64,000 nucleotides of DNA from Astropecten irregularis. Lineage: Eukaryota; Echinodermata; Asteroidea; Paxillosida; Astropectinidae. Every line of letters begins with the position of its first letter. Position 1 is the first letter of the stretch. Positions 46,201-61,200 of the stretch are shown here, piece by piece. The stretch spans positions 24,986,001 to 25,050,000 of the forward strand of contig OZ020244.1 of assembly GCA_963971285.1 (NCBI GenBank). Reading direction: 5' to 3'. Position numbers and translations under genes: made by a program. Below the pieces are notes generated by a model. That model saw only the letters and a list, made by a program, of their open reading frames with translations, did no database searches and was not told the origin of the DNA.

Positions 46201-49200
46201 AAAAAGTGGGCCACCGTATGGGACTGGGAATTTCACAGAGGACTGTTACTGTATCTTCCCTGACATTTTTGCCCATGAATCTGCATATATTTGACAATAA
46301 CCAAAGTATGATATTACTGTACCTTTAAAAAGCCCATGGAATAAAGATGTCAGTCGTCTACATTCTGTGTAGTTGGGGAAAGATCTCAATGAATTAAAAA
46401 AACAGAAGGGATGGGGGAACTCACCATCTTTGGTGGATCTGTTATGGACAAGCTGTTGGGGCTTGTGTCACTGATGCGAATGCACTGTGCAGTATTGTAA
46501 GGAAGCCAGCGACTTGACACACTGGCCACGGGACACTCATCGTACTTTGTGCATCTGGAGAAGAAATAAAAAATAATAATTTCTTGGCATTATATCAATG
46601 TCTTTTCCTTACAACCTAGGATTATCTTTAAACCCTTGGAATAAGGGTCACAAAGTGACATTCCAGTGACTTTTTAGGGAAACACATGTCTTCCTAGTCC
46701 ACACTCAGTGTGCCAAGTTATAGGGAGGAAATTGTGTCCATTTTTCAGGGATTTGATAGTCACTTTCTGACCTTGAACCAGAACCACAGGAGGTTATCTA
46801 ATGCACTTTAAATCCACTGCCTTTGTTCTTTTCCTGCAAATTTCCTGCTTGTATAGAAGTCCAAGTTAACTATGCTGAATCTAAAAGGTGCTTAGGAGGG
46901 CTTTAATAATACATTGTGATCCTGGAAGGATCCTTCTCAAAAACTTTCTCACTTCAAATATTTGAGAAAGATCCTCATCAGGATATAAACGTCAGGCCCA
47001 TCTAACTCTAAGCATTATATTTTGGTTGATGACCAGTTTGCAGCAGTTTATTACTTGTATCACTAAAATGTCACAATATGAAACTATGCTTTTGTTGTTT
47101 AAGAAACAGTCAAACATAGGACTAATTCGTAAGTATAATATACTACATAGTCATTGCACATGATATATTTTTCAGAAGTTTACTTTTTAAGCATTAATTT
47201 CGATCTTCTGGTTTTCAATTGAGAAAACGTCAAATAATCAGATATAAATAACAGTTTGAATTTCTGACATCATTTTGTGCTTTTCCACTTTCTGATTGCT
47301 GCAATCAAAACATGCTGGTGTACACAGGTGTACACAATCAATGACTGAATCTGAATGGCCGGGAAATGCTGCACAAGGCTCAGTCAATAGAAAAATGAGA
47401 TATTGCCCAAGTTTAGGTCTCCTGTAATAACATAATGACTGAATAATGGTCCCTATGGCTGAATACAGACAGTGAGTGCCATTCAACACAATATGGATGT
47501 TCAGCGTCCATGTACATTGTGATACTTTTACCATCTGTTATGCCTATTAACTTTCTTGTGGTTATTTTTTCATACTTGGTTTGCAATTGTTCATTTCATT
47601 TAATTTCATTCAATTTAAGGTTGCCAACTTGCCAGGGCACCACTAGGCCAGGGCAGTTCTCACCTTAGCCTTGAGTAAAGTTCAAGGCCAAGACAATGAC
47701 CAGGGACTGTAAAATGCTTCCAGCTCAACCCTAGACACCAGGACAATGACCAAGGACATTGGAGTATAAAGTATAGGCCTTTTCACACTATCCACAATTT
47801 CGGGAACCGGATCGAACCTCGAGATTTTTTCCAACCCTTTTCACCCTTGAAGATTTTTAACCCGGGTAGGACGCATTAAACAAATCGAAATCGACTCTGG
47901 GAGCAGGGACTGGAGCAGAGTTGAAAATCTCAACCCAGTTCCAAACTGCATTTTTCGCCATGATCTGTGTCGTATGAGCCGGTTCACCATAAACGTAGTG
48001 TGAACGTTGGAAGTTTTTAATCCGGTACAAAAACTTGCCGGGCTGAATCGGGGTGGATCCAGGTTGGTTTCAACACGGATCGAAAAGGAGATAGTGTGAT
48101 CAAAAGGCCTTATATACTGCCTCTGCAGCTCAATACTGGACATCAAGGAAATTGCCTTTTTCACATCCAAAATGTCCAAGCTCCTGAAGCCAAGCCAATG
48201 AACAGGGACACCTAGTATGAAATGCCTATAGATACTGCCTTCTTGAAGATCAACCCTGAACATCAAGGCAATCATAGATATATATAAAAACTAGATGACG
48301 CACCCGTGTACAAACCAATGGGAGCTATATCCGCGCATGCAGGACGCGGCCATTGAAGGAAGGTAAAAAATGAACCTAAACATCCAAGCGCCTATTACAA
48401 CGATCGCGTACCCGCGCGGTACACAGTGCTGGCCGTTAAGCGTTATGCGGTACGCTATGCACCAGAAACATGATGGAACGCCATAGCTATAATCGGTGGC
48501 TTAGATTGTTTGTCGGTAAATTCCATCATTAAATTCGCAAATTTCATCATTTTAATTGCCGTTTTGTCATTCCGGTCGCCAATTCCATCATTCAGTTTGT
48601 CATTCTGTCATTCTGTTTGCAAATTCCATCATACAAATTGGCAAATTGAATGATGGAATTACCGAAGCAAACAATCTAAAGAAGATAGCTACGGCGTTCC
48701 ATAAAAACGGATTCGAAAAAATTAAAATACCTAAAAGATGGCGCTGTGAAAGACGCGTCCACGAGCAGGCAATGCGTCATCTAGTTTTTTTTTATATATC
48801 TATGAAGGCAATGACCTGGGACACCAAGACAATTGCCTTCATCAAATCCAAAATTTCAAAGCTCCTGGAGCCAAGGCAATGACCAGGAATCCCAAGGCAA
48901 ATGACCCCTTCCCCTCTTCCAAGTTCAAGCTCTGTGCACTAAGGCAATGATCAGAGACACTTGCAAAATGCCTCCAATAAAGTCCTTAGTACAATCAATG
49001 ATTGATCAGGCTAATTTTGCCATGCTGCGGTAAACTTACATAAACACTCCATGCTCCAATAACACTTATTTCACTCTAATGAAACTGAACTGGGTTTACT
49101 GAAACATTTAAAGTGGAAATGATGTCTATAATCGCTGAATTCAAAGTAAAAGCAAACTGGATATGTTGCAACTAGGGTTGCACTGATGGCTGAACAGCTA

Positions 49201-52200
49201 TGATCTGCAGCAGAGCTGTTGTAAGCACAAGAGAATGTCTTTGCTTAACGGCCAAATTTCTGATTATAGTCTTAAGGCTGGTTCATACTCTCTGTGTTTA
49301 TGCATGCACAGCGCACACATTCAATGTCCATAGTCAGCCATCTTTCTAGTCTCTACTGCGTGATACACATCAGCCGATTTATAAAATATTATAACTTGTC
49401 CAAATACGGGTCAAATTGGTCGTTTGAACTTTCTTCATTTTCACATGCTTCGCACAAAGACACACAGTTTCAGAATGCAGTGTGTGTTCTTAGCCGCAGG
49501 GCAGACACTTCGAAATGGAATGCCGCGCTGCGTACGGCGTGAATACGCAGCGAGTATGAATCAGCCTTTACAGTAGACAATGCTATAGCACTGGCAAACA
49601 GAATCATTTGAACATCGACATGGCATTTGATAATGACTTCTGGCTACAACTGATTGCTTTCGGAGACCTGCCATATTAAACATCACATTCCAAGGACTGC
49701 AGGAGGCGAATGGTCACACCAACTGACAAGGATTCAGCACAATTAGTGGACCACCCGTCATGAGATAAAAAGTTCCTGGGGTCGATTTCAAAAAGGCCTT
49801 TGATCGATTGTAACTCGAGTTATGAAGGATAACGCATCGTATCCTACAATCATGCAATGCATCACCTATGATTGATAGTAAGTTATGATGAGTTTGGTGA
49901 AATTGACCCCTGCATGAATTCCTTTGTGTTTTTGAGTTAAAGTGGTTGGTCACTAAAATCACTTTGCAATAAGTGGCTTGAAATTCAGTGACTGGCATCA
50001 GTAATATTGAATTTTAGAGAAACAATCAAAAATAAAAACAGCACATGACCGCACACCTTTGAAGAAGACAAAAAAGCTTGTTACTTGTATACACAATGAC
50101 ACATTAAGAATACTGCATTACATTCAGGATTGTGGTGTCTGCTCAGCGTAAAGAGTTAACAAAACCCTCAGACCTCAGAACCCTTCCTTTTTTGGGGTGC
50201 AGGATTTTGTGTTTTTTTTCTTTCTCAACGGTCTACATTTCCTGAAACTACGGAAGCAGGGGGGAGTGATCAGCCTGTAACAAGTAGCAGTAATCTAGAG
50301 AGACTCCTGATAGGCATAACCACATCCTGTTGATACACAACCAGAGGAGATATAGACCTTGTCATCCAGATGAGGCTGTGGAACAAACCCTGCCTGTGGG
50401 ACAATTTGTTAATGGCGATCAGAAACTTGAAGGGGAATTCTGAAATGGGTTTATGTGAAGAACTGTTCAGTGCAGATAAAATACCAATATATGGATGCCA
50501 ATTTGGGCATTGATATACTCAAGGGCTTTCTACAGATTCATTTATTACTTTGTACTGATGCTAGAAAAATAAATGACACATATCTGGAAAGCTTATTTCC
50601 TAAGCTTTCCTTTGGTACCATTCATACGATACATACTTCACGCATGAGTGAGTAAAGACAATATGAAGCAAGGCTATCAAAAGTAATTTGCACAACGATG
50701 TTTTTATTTTAAGGAATCAATCACATTTCTAGAAACTACATTTCCTGGCCTTTCAAATGATGCCTCAGTCAAGAAAAATGAGCGCGGGATGACAGAGATA
50801 TCTGCCTTTAAAATGGATTGAACATTCTTGTTTTTCAAATCCTTCGTTTATATCTGACCGATTTTTTGCATGAATTGATGCGGATATGGCCATTATGTCC
50901 ATTAAGAATGTGTGTGTTGAAACCCCATCCTCCCATTCCTTATTTCTAGCCCGGATTTATTCACTAAATCTTTCTTTTCTATTATTTTTATTCACACATG
51001 CGTGAAGTATGAATCTCATGACAGGTATGTAATTGAAGAGGGGGAACTAAGCTTTCTAGATGTATCATTTATTAATCATGATTGATGTGTGATTAATCAT
51101 AACAAGTTTATTTAATCTCCGCATCCTTTCATGGGAAAAATCGGTTAAATGTGAAAAAGGATTTGAAAAAAAACAACAATGAAAATTCAATCCATATTTA
51201 AAGGCAGATATCTCTGTCACCCCTTGCTCATTTTTCTTGACTGAGGCATCATTTGAAAGGCCAGGAAATGTTGTTTCGAGAAATGTGATTGATTCTTTAA
51301 AATTAAAATATCGTTGTGCAAATTACTTTTTGATAACCTTGCTTCATATTGTCTTTACTCACTCATGCGTGAAGTATGGATCATATGAATGGTATCAAAT
51401 GAAAGCTGAGGAAATAAGCTTTCCAGATATGTGTCATTTATTATTCAAGTGAAATTAGAATAGGATTAAACACTGCCAAATCTCGGTTTCGTTTTTTCTG
51501 GGACACCCTGTATACATCGTAGCTCTACAATCAATGATAGATATAAAAGATTCTACAATGAATTTTGCAAAGTTCACTGAAGGCATGGTGCAAAAGAGAA
51601 AAAAACAATTCTTGGAAAAGAATGAGCACTCTACAGAATTTGACCTGATCATCAAGGCCTTCTTCTCATCACTCCTTGCTAAGAAGACATGCTGGCCATG
51701 ACAGTTCAGTCAACTGATCTGACTTCAGTTGTAACTCAGCATTCACCTTCAATACTGTACTTACCAGGCTATATTATTTAGGGCTTTTCACACTACATTT
51801 GTCGAAATTGATATTAGTCAACCCAGGCCATGTAACCTCTTTCAAATTTCAACACAGGTCAATCACACTCTACATCTCAAAACACAAAATGTGCTTCAAG
51901 ACTTTCCAACCACCACTCTGAGTGGTGGTGTAACTTTGGGGGGGGGGGGGGGGGGGGGTGTGGGAGGCCACTTTTTAGGGGGTGCAAAAAAACGCAACGG
52001 AAAAACTAAGAAAAGAAAAGGTACGTGTCGCTGTAAGTGAAGTTATTGGAAATCGAATCCAATGAAGAAACAAAGAAAAATTCAAATTAAAAAAATTGCT
52101 GATTTTTGTTCATATTGGCATTAGAAGTTCTTACATGTACCCCGAGCACCGTTTTCCGTAGAAACGCCACTGACTCTCAACACATCAATATTTTCACCTC

Positions 52201-55200
52201 ATGTGCAGGGTTAGTTTCAATACGTGGACACTTTTTTGTAAGGAGCCATATTCTTACTTGTTTTGTAGTGTGCACCATCCACAGTATGGGTCGCCATCTA
52301 GCCCACCGCTATCCCCGATACATGTCTCACAGCTGGTGTACTGGTTGCAGTTCTCTACCCTCAATATCAAAAGCTGTTGACAAAAATCATTGACAAGAAG
52401 TTCAAACAACAACGACAACAACAATAAACACAACAACATATCCCACCTATTGTTTTATCATTGAAGAAGATTCACTACTGAAACATTACAAATTATTTCA
52501 TATATGTAATTTGAAAAGTGAACAAAGAAAAATTGACTGGAGCGAGATTCGAACCGGCGACCTCCTGAATACTGTACAGGCGCTCTACCAACTGAGCCAT
52601 CCAGCCCTATGCTGGTGGTGACCCCAATAGTCAACTATCTTTGTTCGTTTGGCAGTCAGAAGCCATGAAACCACGCACACACCGCCACACCCCAGGGATC
52701 GTTTCAATGATACACGCAACAATGCTGCAACCTGGGAACGGTACATGGGGGATCACTCAAAGAGGATACGGCTTTTTTAATTATTATATTCGTGAAATAA
52801 CCACAAGGGAAACTGACTGAGTTATTTTAAGTCATTGAAAAGTGAACAAAGAAAAATTGACTGGAGCGGGATTCGAACCGGCGACCTCCTGAATACCGTA
52901 CAGGCGCTCTACCAACTGAGCCATCCAGCCCTATGCTGGTGGTGACCCCAATAGTCAACTATCTTTGTTCGTTTGGCAGTCAGAAGCCATGAAACCACGC
53001 ACACACCGCCACACCCCAGGGATCGTTTCAATGATACACGCAACAATGCTGCAACCTGGGAACGGTACATGGGGGATCACTCAAAGAGGATACGGCTTTT
53101 TTAATTATTATATTCGTGAAATAACCACAAGGGAAACTGACTGAATGTTATTGAAAGTCATTGAAAAGTTGACAAAGAAGAAGCTTAATTATACTATAGG
53201 CATGTGGTCAAATGAACAAGATAATTTAAGTGTTTTTTTTTTAATGGTCTGCTTAAAATGTATCAGTAATTTATATATTCAAGCCAATGAACCCATTAGC
53301 ACCAAACATGTACTGTGCAAATGCTTTTGCTTCATCCATGTACAACTCTTGCCTGGGATATCTGAATGAATTAGAACTAAGAGGTCATAGGTTAGAATTC
53401 CACCCAGGCAAGTGCAAGAAATTTATTCTCCTGGGAGAGCAGGAAAATAACTTCCCGCCTGCTTATCAACTTGCACCCTTGGAAAAGAAAGTCGGGTTGG
53501 TGTAGCGGTTCATTTCCTAGCCTTTCACCTCTCTCGGTCCACAAGTGGATTAGGTTTTCCATCAGTCCCTACCTGATTCTATGGGTTTTACCCAGAATAT
53601 TACTCTAGGGTTTTCCTCCCACCTCTAAAAAGTTCTGTATCTTCTTCTCATGATCTTTACATATAAAAGGTTTCATCAGGCTTTCGAGCTACAGCGCATA
53701 GGGTGCTTTTGAGGAATCCTTGGTTTCATTACCAGAAATAAATAATAATAACGATAATAATAATAATAAGATGGGGATTACTTGAGTTTGAAATCATGCT
53801 TTTGAGAGGTCAGTGGCTTTAAAAAAAAAAATGTGAAATGACCATTGTCATGGACCGAAGAATGAACAAGACTCCAGTCTCCACAAGTGTAACAGGAAGT
53901 GTCAGTGATACCGGTAGGTGTAAAATATCTGGTGAGATAATTCTGGTGATACACACTGATAGTGTATACAATGGTGGGTGTATTATATCCTGTTCACAAT
54001 TTGTAGGTCTATATACAGTGTGTTCTAGCCCAAGGGATATCCTATAGTCCACCCGGCTGGTTGTGCATGGTCTAACAAGATAACTAAACTATGTTAGAGA
54101 ACACTGCAAAGCAATGGCATATTCAAGGATTGGATGAATAGGCTTTCGAGTCATTGTGTTTTCACTTCTGTTGATCCTGGGGTCCATTTCACAAAGCTCT
54201 ATGATTGATTGTAACTCGATTTTTGAAGGGTAACCCATATACGTATCCTACATAGGGCTGCAATGCATCTTAAAGCTGGTATTGCTATAATGCGTGATTG
54301 GTAAAGCAAAGGTCACAGAACACCACTCACACTTTGTCTATAATCCAATATTGACATAAAATAACACACCTGTGAAAAGCTCAATCCAACATCTGAGTCA
54401 CAAGAAAAAAGCGAAAAACTGAATCAATTTTTCTTATAAAACAAAAAGAATGGTTTTGATTTTACCCCGAGATCAAAACTGTTTTTGGTCTTTGATTTCA
54501 AATTACCAACTTCTGGATAGATACACCATTTCAGACGGACGGAAATATTTCAACGGTATGTTTCTACCTGCACCATCTTCATACCCTGAAAGTTAATTAC
54601 ACGTCAATCTGTGAACATTTCTGTTTGGGTATGTTAATACCAATTCTGTACTGTATACCTTTAAAGTTGTACTGTTGATAGTAAGCTAGGAGCACTTTGG
54701 TGAAATCGAGCCATGGCCATTGTTAGATTGGTTTGTGTGTCTCAAGTTCTCCGTAATGCCAAACTTCCTTTCTTTTCCCGACTCGCGCATTTCCTTCCAA
54801 CATACAACCGTTCTTAAATTTTATGGATCATTCATTTTAATTAAATTATTCATTCAATGTACTTGTATTGTGTAGGCCTAAATCATTATACTGTTTCATG
54901 TTTGTTTGCTTGGCCTTATAAATAATATAATAGTAATAGTAATTCTCCTGTATTAATACAAAGCCTACGGATGCAAAATGTAAAGGCTGCAACTGTGTAC
55001 TCTACGTGCGCACACACACCCAAATGTGAGGTTATTGTTATGGGTTTTCCCAGAAGATCATTCTTCCCCTCACTAATAGTCCCATAGTCATGGCTTTTGG
55101 CTTTACTTCGCGAACGAAGAACTATGAAGGTCGCCCACGACTCTGGCCCTTACATGCCCTCTCATGGCTCACAAGACCAATACGAGCACGGCAGACCCGG

Positions 55201-58200
55201 CTGCAGTGACGACAGGTGAATGCCTGTCCAGGGTCCGGAGGCTTGGCCGCTCTGTCTTTCTGCCTTTCGGCCTCACTGACAGCGTGACGCCACTCCACTC
55301 GATCTGCTGCTAGGGATGTCCACTCCTTCGGGTCAATGCCGCAGGCTTTGAGGGACTTCTTGAGGCAGTCTTTGTAGCGCTTCTTTGGGGCGCCCCTGTC
55401 CCGGTGACCGCTTGAAAGTTCGCCAAACATGATGATCTTTGGAAGGCGGTGGTCTTCCATCCTGGCGACGTGTCCAGCCCAGCGCAACTGACACTTCAGT
55501 AGTGTGGCTTCAATGCTGGTGGCTCCAGCCTGCTCCAGCACCTCAGTGTTCGTGACATGGTCAGACCAATGGTACTTGAGAATGGTACGCAGGCATCGCT
55601 GGTGGAATCGCTCCAAGAGACGGATGTGACCGATTTTTGAGATATACTCATTCTCAGCCGACCACCCCTAAAACATGGTTCACTCCAGTCAAAGAAGCCA
55701 TTTTCAAAAAAACATCCCTCTGTAAAGCGGCTGAAATAGACCCACTTTGCTCACCCAATTGCATCACAAATGGTCACAAATGGAAGCCCAGAGTCCAGTG
55801 CCATATTTCTTCAATTCCTCATTTTTATAGCTCTCAGAACTCTCTTATTTAAAATATATTGAGTGCTTAATTTTTATTAATGAGCTCGGCGGACAGATTT
55901 TGGGACTATTTACTTGGGTGCACCCCTATACTGTGTTTGGTGTTTGCTGTTCGGCTTTATACGGCAAACCATCTCTAAATGGTACTGGGGGTCAAGTTAA
56001 AGTTTGCACTTTAATCAATTACATGTAAATGTGTTGTTTTTTTTCACAGTAGGTTTTATAGGAACAAGCAAATAAAGTGCCATATTTTTGATACATGCAT
56101 GAAAGTTTGCCTATTTGTTTTTCAGTGTTGTGATCATCAATATAAATGGAATAGAACAGGAAACATCCACAGGTTCAAATTTATTGTTTGAAGGACAATT
56201 CACTGTCCTATCTTAATGACCTCATCATTTCCTAAACCATCAAAGGTGCAATTTCCTTTCCAGCTACAAACAAGGAAGTCAAATCTTTTCTTTTGTTTTT
56301 AAATTATACACTTTAAGGTCCTCTCATGTCAAAGATTTTTTGGTACCATTTGTAACTTTAAGCAACTAGTGTTGCTACTTTTGTATTCATATTATTTATT
56401 CTACATGCTGCATGAAACATATCTGCAACAAAATTTATCAATTTAGGGTTTAAAGGTAGTATCCTACTTTGGTAAGAAACCAAAACAGACTGATGTTCAC
56501 AGATTTACGTATAACTTACAGGGTATGAAGATGGTGCTGGTAGAAACATACCGTTAAAATTGTTCCATCTGAAATGGTGTATTTATCCAGAAATTAGTAA
56601 AACAACGACCGAAAAATCTTTTTGATCTTTTAAAAGGCGTGCCACAAGTTGGTATAAAAGGTGACAGAAAAGTACTCACACTTTGTCCCATACAGCATGT
56701 ATGAAATAGGCCTAAGCCTGTGAAAATTTGAGCTCAATCAGACATCTGAAAACACAACTCAATTTTTCCTGTAAAACATACAGAAGGTATTTTTTATCTT
56801 GCCGAGATCAAAAATGTTTTGGGTGTTTGGTTTTACTCTTTCTGGATAAATACACCATTTCAGGAGGAAATATTTTAACAGTATGTTTTTACCAGCATCA
56901 TCTTCATACCATGAAAGTTATACATAAATCTGAGAACATTTCTGTTTTGGTTTGTTGCCAATGTTGTACATAAACAAATTGTACACACCCTTTAATTGGT
57001 GTCAAATCCAGTACTGAATCAAAATTCACTCGAAACAAGAAATTAACTATGATAATGTGATGACAACGTAAGAGCTCTGTGGATTGAACTTGAACTTGTT
57101 ATTAAAACATATGTTCATGAAATTAATGAAAACCAAGCTTTTGCAACATGATCCTGAAATTCAGTCATTGAAATTGTATTTTGTGATGACGGACGTCCAC
57201 ATGCTGCTGACTGATTCACGCCACGGTGATTCTACTAGGACATCATTACAAAACTACGGTAGTCTGGCAAACGGCCCAGCAAACGAAAGGCGTCACGCCT
57301 GAACGTGAAGCCGCTGATTAATTGTTGAGCCAACCATGCACTAATAACTGCTCAGAAATCACTCCAACATGACTATAGCCATCTTTTTGTTGTTCTCTCT
57401 TGTGTATTATGTACCGTGCATGTACATGGGAAAATACACACCGAATATACAGAGTACAACCCATTTACGGTATTTTAAGAGCTTTTAATTTTTTTAGGCA
57501 TTTTTTTGGTTTGTTTCAGGCATGCGATCAGTGATCCTGCTGCTCCGGATTCCATTTTAGCGCATCCTGCGTGGGACGTGGATCTGCAGATCACTAATCG
57601 CGTGCCTGAAACAAACAGACCTTTAACTTCATCCTTCTTCATCTGCATATAGGGACAGTTAAAGTCAAAAAGTTATTCCATCATCTATAGCTAGTATTAG
57701 CCTTTGAGAAAGATCCTGCTGGGATTGAAGCATCAGGCCCTCCTTACTCTGAGCTTTTTACATATACATGCATATGTCTCGGGTCATTAGTTTGGTTGAT
57801 GAGCAGTGTGCAGCTGTTCATTACTTGTTATGATCAAATAAAGAGAAATTAATTTGTTGCATTCATTTGAAGTTAGACAGGGAAAAATAACTGAAGCAGG
57901 ATTTGATCCTCTGATCTTCAGAATATCACTGAGGTCATCTATGGTCAGAGGATCCTGATTTATCTTTCTGGGTGGTATCCCAAACAAACATAGTAATCAT
58001 TGCTGGCTTCCGACTAGCAACCAAAAAATATAAGTATACAAATATCACATGGTATGAGGGTGGACACAGGGGTGTTGGATTTGACAAACTATAGTTCCAG
58101 AGTTGAGGGGAACTAATTTGTCAACTTCCAACACCGAGGGAAGCTTGAATCGATTGGCCATGTGACCCAAAATAAACCATGTGATATTTGTTTTACTATA

Positions 58201-61200
58201 CCCCATAAGTTTTCTTTATTGTCCACAATTTCGTTGAGAAGGGCAGCAAAACATTCGTTTTCGTGAGCTTTATGCAGGGCGAAGTTCACGCACGCGCACT
58301 GCAAACTAGGATAAATGCGCAGTGAGATGTTCCATGTGCAGTGAGATGACACATGTGATGTGTATGTTCCTCCACAGATTCCCCGGCCTACTTGCTGGTG
58401 ATCATCAATTATATCCAATGGCACGTGATGGTGAATTGACCAATTGAAATTCAGCTCTAGTTCATAAATATTTATGATGTATAGTAATAATTGATATTTC
58501 TGGCACACTGCAAAAACATTTGAATTGAACTGGATTTGGATCGCTCTTTTGGTAGAATACCACAGTGCGATATTCTGGAAGTTTTCTGGTTTGAATCCTA
58601 CTTCACTCGCTTTTATTTATGTACTCTATCAGCTTACCTGTTGCTCTGTGAGTAGGTTTATCTCCTGCATTCTGTCATCCAGACTGATATCTGTTAGTAC
58701 AGGTGTGTTGCCCAGCTGAAGTGTCTCATAATGCCTTGCATAGGTAGCATTCTCAATATGCACCTAGGTATATCAATCAGAATAATAACAAATTATGCGT
58801 ACTGCAACCATGAATACAGTATTCATTAACAGTGACCCCTGACATGTAAACAACAAATAGCGCCCTCAATCAACTCCCTGTGAATGAGAACCGTGAACGC
58901 TTAAATTAGTCGTTTATGAATTAAAGGTAATATCATACTTTGGTAAAGTAGGTAGAACAGCTACGATCTGTTCATAATTTGATTTGTCATGAAATAAAAA
59001 CAAACCTGTGAACTATTCAGCTCAATTGATCATTGGAAACAGTAGAAAAAAACAATGAAAAACCATTACAATTGTTAAATTGTGAGGTAATTGTAACTGT
59101 GATATTTTGATATCGGTGATTAAAACTGCTATTGGTATTTTCCTTTACTAATTTCTGGATAAATATAGCATTTAAGGCGGACAAATTTCAACGGTATGTT
59201 TGTTCCAGATCTATCTTTATATACCCTGGAAGTTAAACGTAAATCTGTTAATACAGTATGTCTGTTTGGTTTTCTACCAAAAAATACCAGTAAACACCAC
59301 ATCAGTAAACATCAGCAACAAAAGTGAAGGTTCAACATGACGTACAACGTGACGTAGGAAACCCTTGCATGAAAAGTCTTCCTTGATCAAAAAGGATTAT
59401 TACCAACCAAATTTCCATGTGCTTTTGACTTGTATTCGGCCATTGTTTGCGAAGCATAAAATTCACGAGGTTCAAGAGGTTGGCTGGCATACTGATTTCA
59501 TTTACCAAGGTTTTTGGTGCTTAAGCAAATTTTGGTGCTTAAGCAGCTCTATGAAAATGGCCCTGATGCGCCAGATAAACTGCCTTTGTCCTGGTAAGCT
59601 AATTCAAATATACCCGCTATCTAGTCCAACAGCCAATTGCAAGGTCTAGTAAAACGTTCTCATCTTACCTTGTACAAAGAACCTTGGGATGTGCCAATGA
59701 ATGCAACGGTATGGTTGATATCAACGCTGGTAATAATGGAAGTGAGTCTTGCGTTGTCTACTTGTAACAGCGGTGATGCACTTACTCCAACTGGACCATA
59801 GGCATGTGCAATCAAACTTTCTGTGTCACATAATAGTTCCCTGTAGTCTGTAAATGATGGCTGCAAAAGAAAATTGAATTCATTTTTCGGTTTACTTGGG
59901 AAACCTTATTATGTTTACTACGATAATGCTAGTGTAATAATAAATGCAATAATCAAATAGTGAATTGATAAATCAGTTGATCATTATTGATTTATTTATG
60001 CATCTATTGATAATAGTGAATAGATTAAAACTTTCTGGCCCACATAGACAATTGGCAAAACCTGAGAAACCTGGAGATTTTTCAAGCACTGTGTCATTTA
60101 TCTCATTTCTATGCAACATTCAGTATATGGGGGAAACCAAGAACACCTTTAAGGAACAATTCTATGGTCACAGCCTTAGGGGGAAGCCTTGTTAAAGTAG
60201 GTTTCCAGCCTTGTTATAGGACAAGCCTTAGAGGCAAGCCTTGTTAGAGTGGGTTCCCAGCCTTGTTATCTAGGGTAAGCCTTGTTATCTACAGTAAGCT
60301 TTGTTAGGGGCAAGCCTTGTTAAAAGGGCAAGCCTTGTTAGAGTGGGTTTCCAGCCTTGTAATCTAGGGTAAGCCTTGTTATCTAGAGTAAGCCTTGTTA
60401 GGGGCAAGCCTTGTTAGAGTGGGTTTCCAGCCTTGTAATCTAGGGTAAGCCTTGTTAGAGTCAAGCCTTGTTAGAGTGGGTTTCCAGCCTTGTCAGGGGC
60501 AATTGCCTTGGTAGGGGCAAGCCTTGTTAGTGTGGGTTTCCAGCCTTGTTATAGGGCAAACCTTGTTAGATTGGATTCTGCTGTTAGGGACAAGCCTTGT
60601 TAGAGTGGGTTTCCAGCCTTGTTATAGGGCAAGCCTTGTTAGGAGCAAGCCTGATTAGGGGTAAGCCTTGTTGGGGGCAAGCCGGTCCTTGTTTGAGTGG
60701 GTTCCCAGCCTAGTTATAGGGGAAGCCTTAGAGGCAAGCCTTGTTAGAGTGGGTTTCCAGCTTTGTTATAGGGCAAGACTTGTTAGGGGCAAGCCTTGTT
60801 AGTGTGGGTTTCCAGCCTTGTTAGGAACAAGCCTTGTTAGGGGCAAGCCTTATTAGGGGCAAGCCTTGTTGAAGTGGGTTTCCAGCCTTTTTATAGGGCA
60901 AGCCTTGTAAGAGGCAAGCCTTGTTAGGGGCAAGCCTTGCTTGAGTGGGTTTCCAGCCTTGTTATCGGGTGAGCCTTGTTAGGGGTAAGCCTTGTTTAAC
61001 CTACATAAAAACATTCTGAACTTACAACTGGAGGATTAGGACACCTACTTCCCTCAAGGTATGGCACCGATGCACTCCCTTGCTGGATGCAGTTTTTCAC
61101 AGCTGTTACAAATGCATTTTCTACATTACTCATACGGAAGACACACAAGGCAGAGCTTTCACTCGGCACGATACTGGTACCTTCACTCCTTGCAAAGACA

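Noticed and set aside
48556-48882. 108-aa ORF as a possible transposase
   Set aside because: It crosses the right end of the ACTAGATGACGCA element and has no DDE-type or DNA-binding motif.
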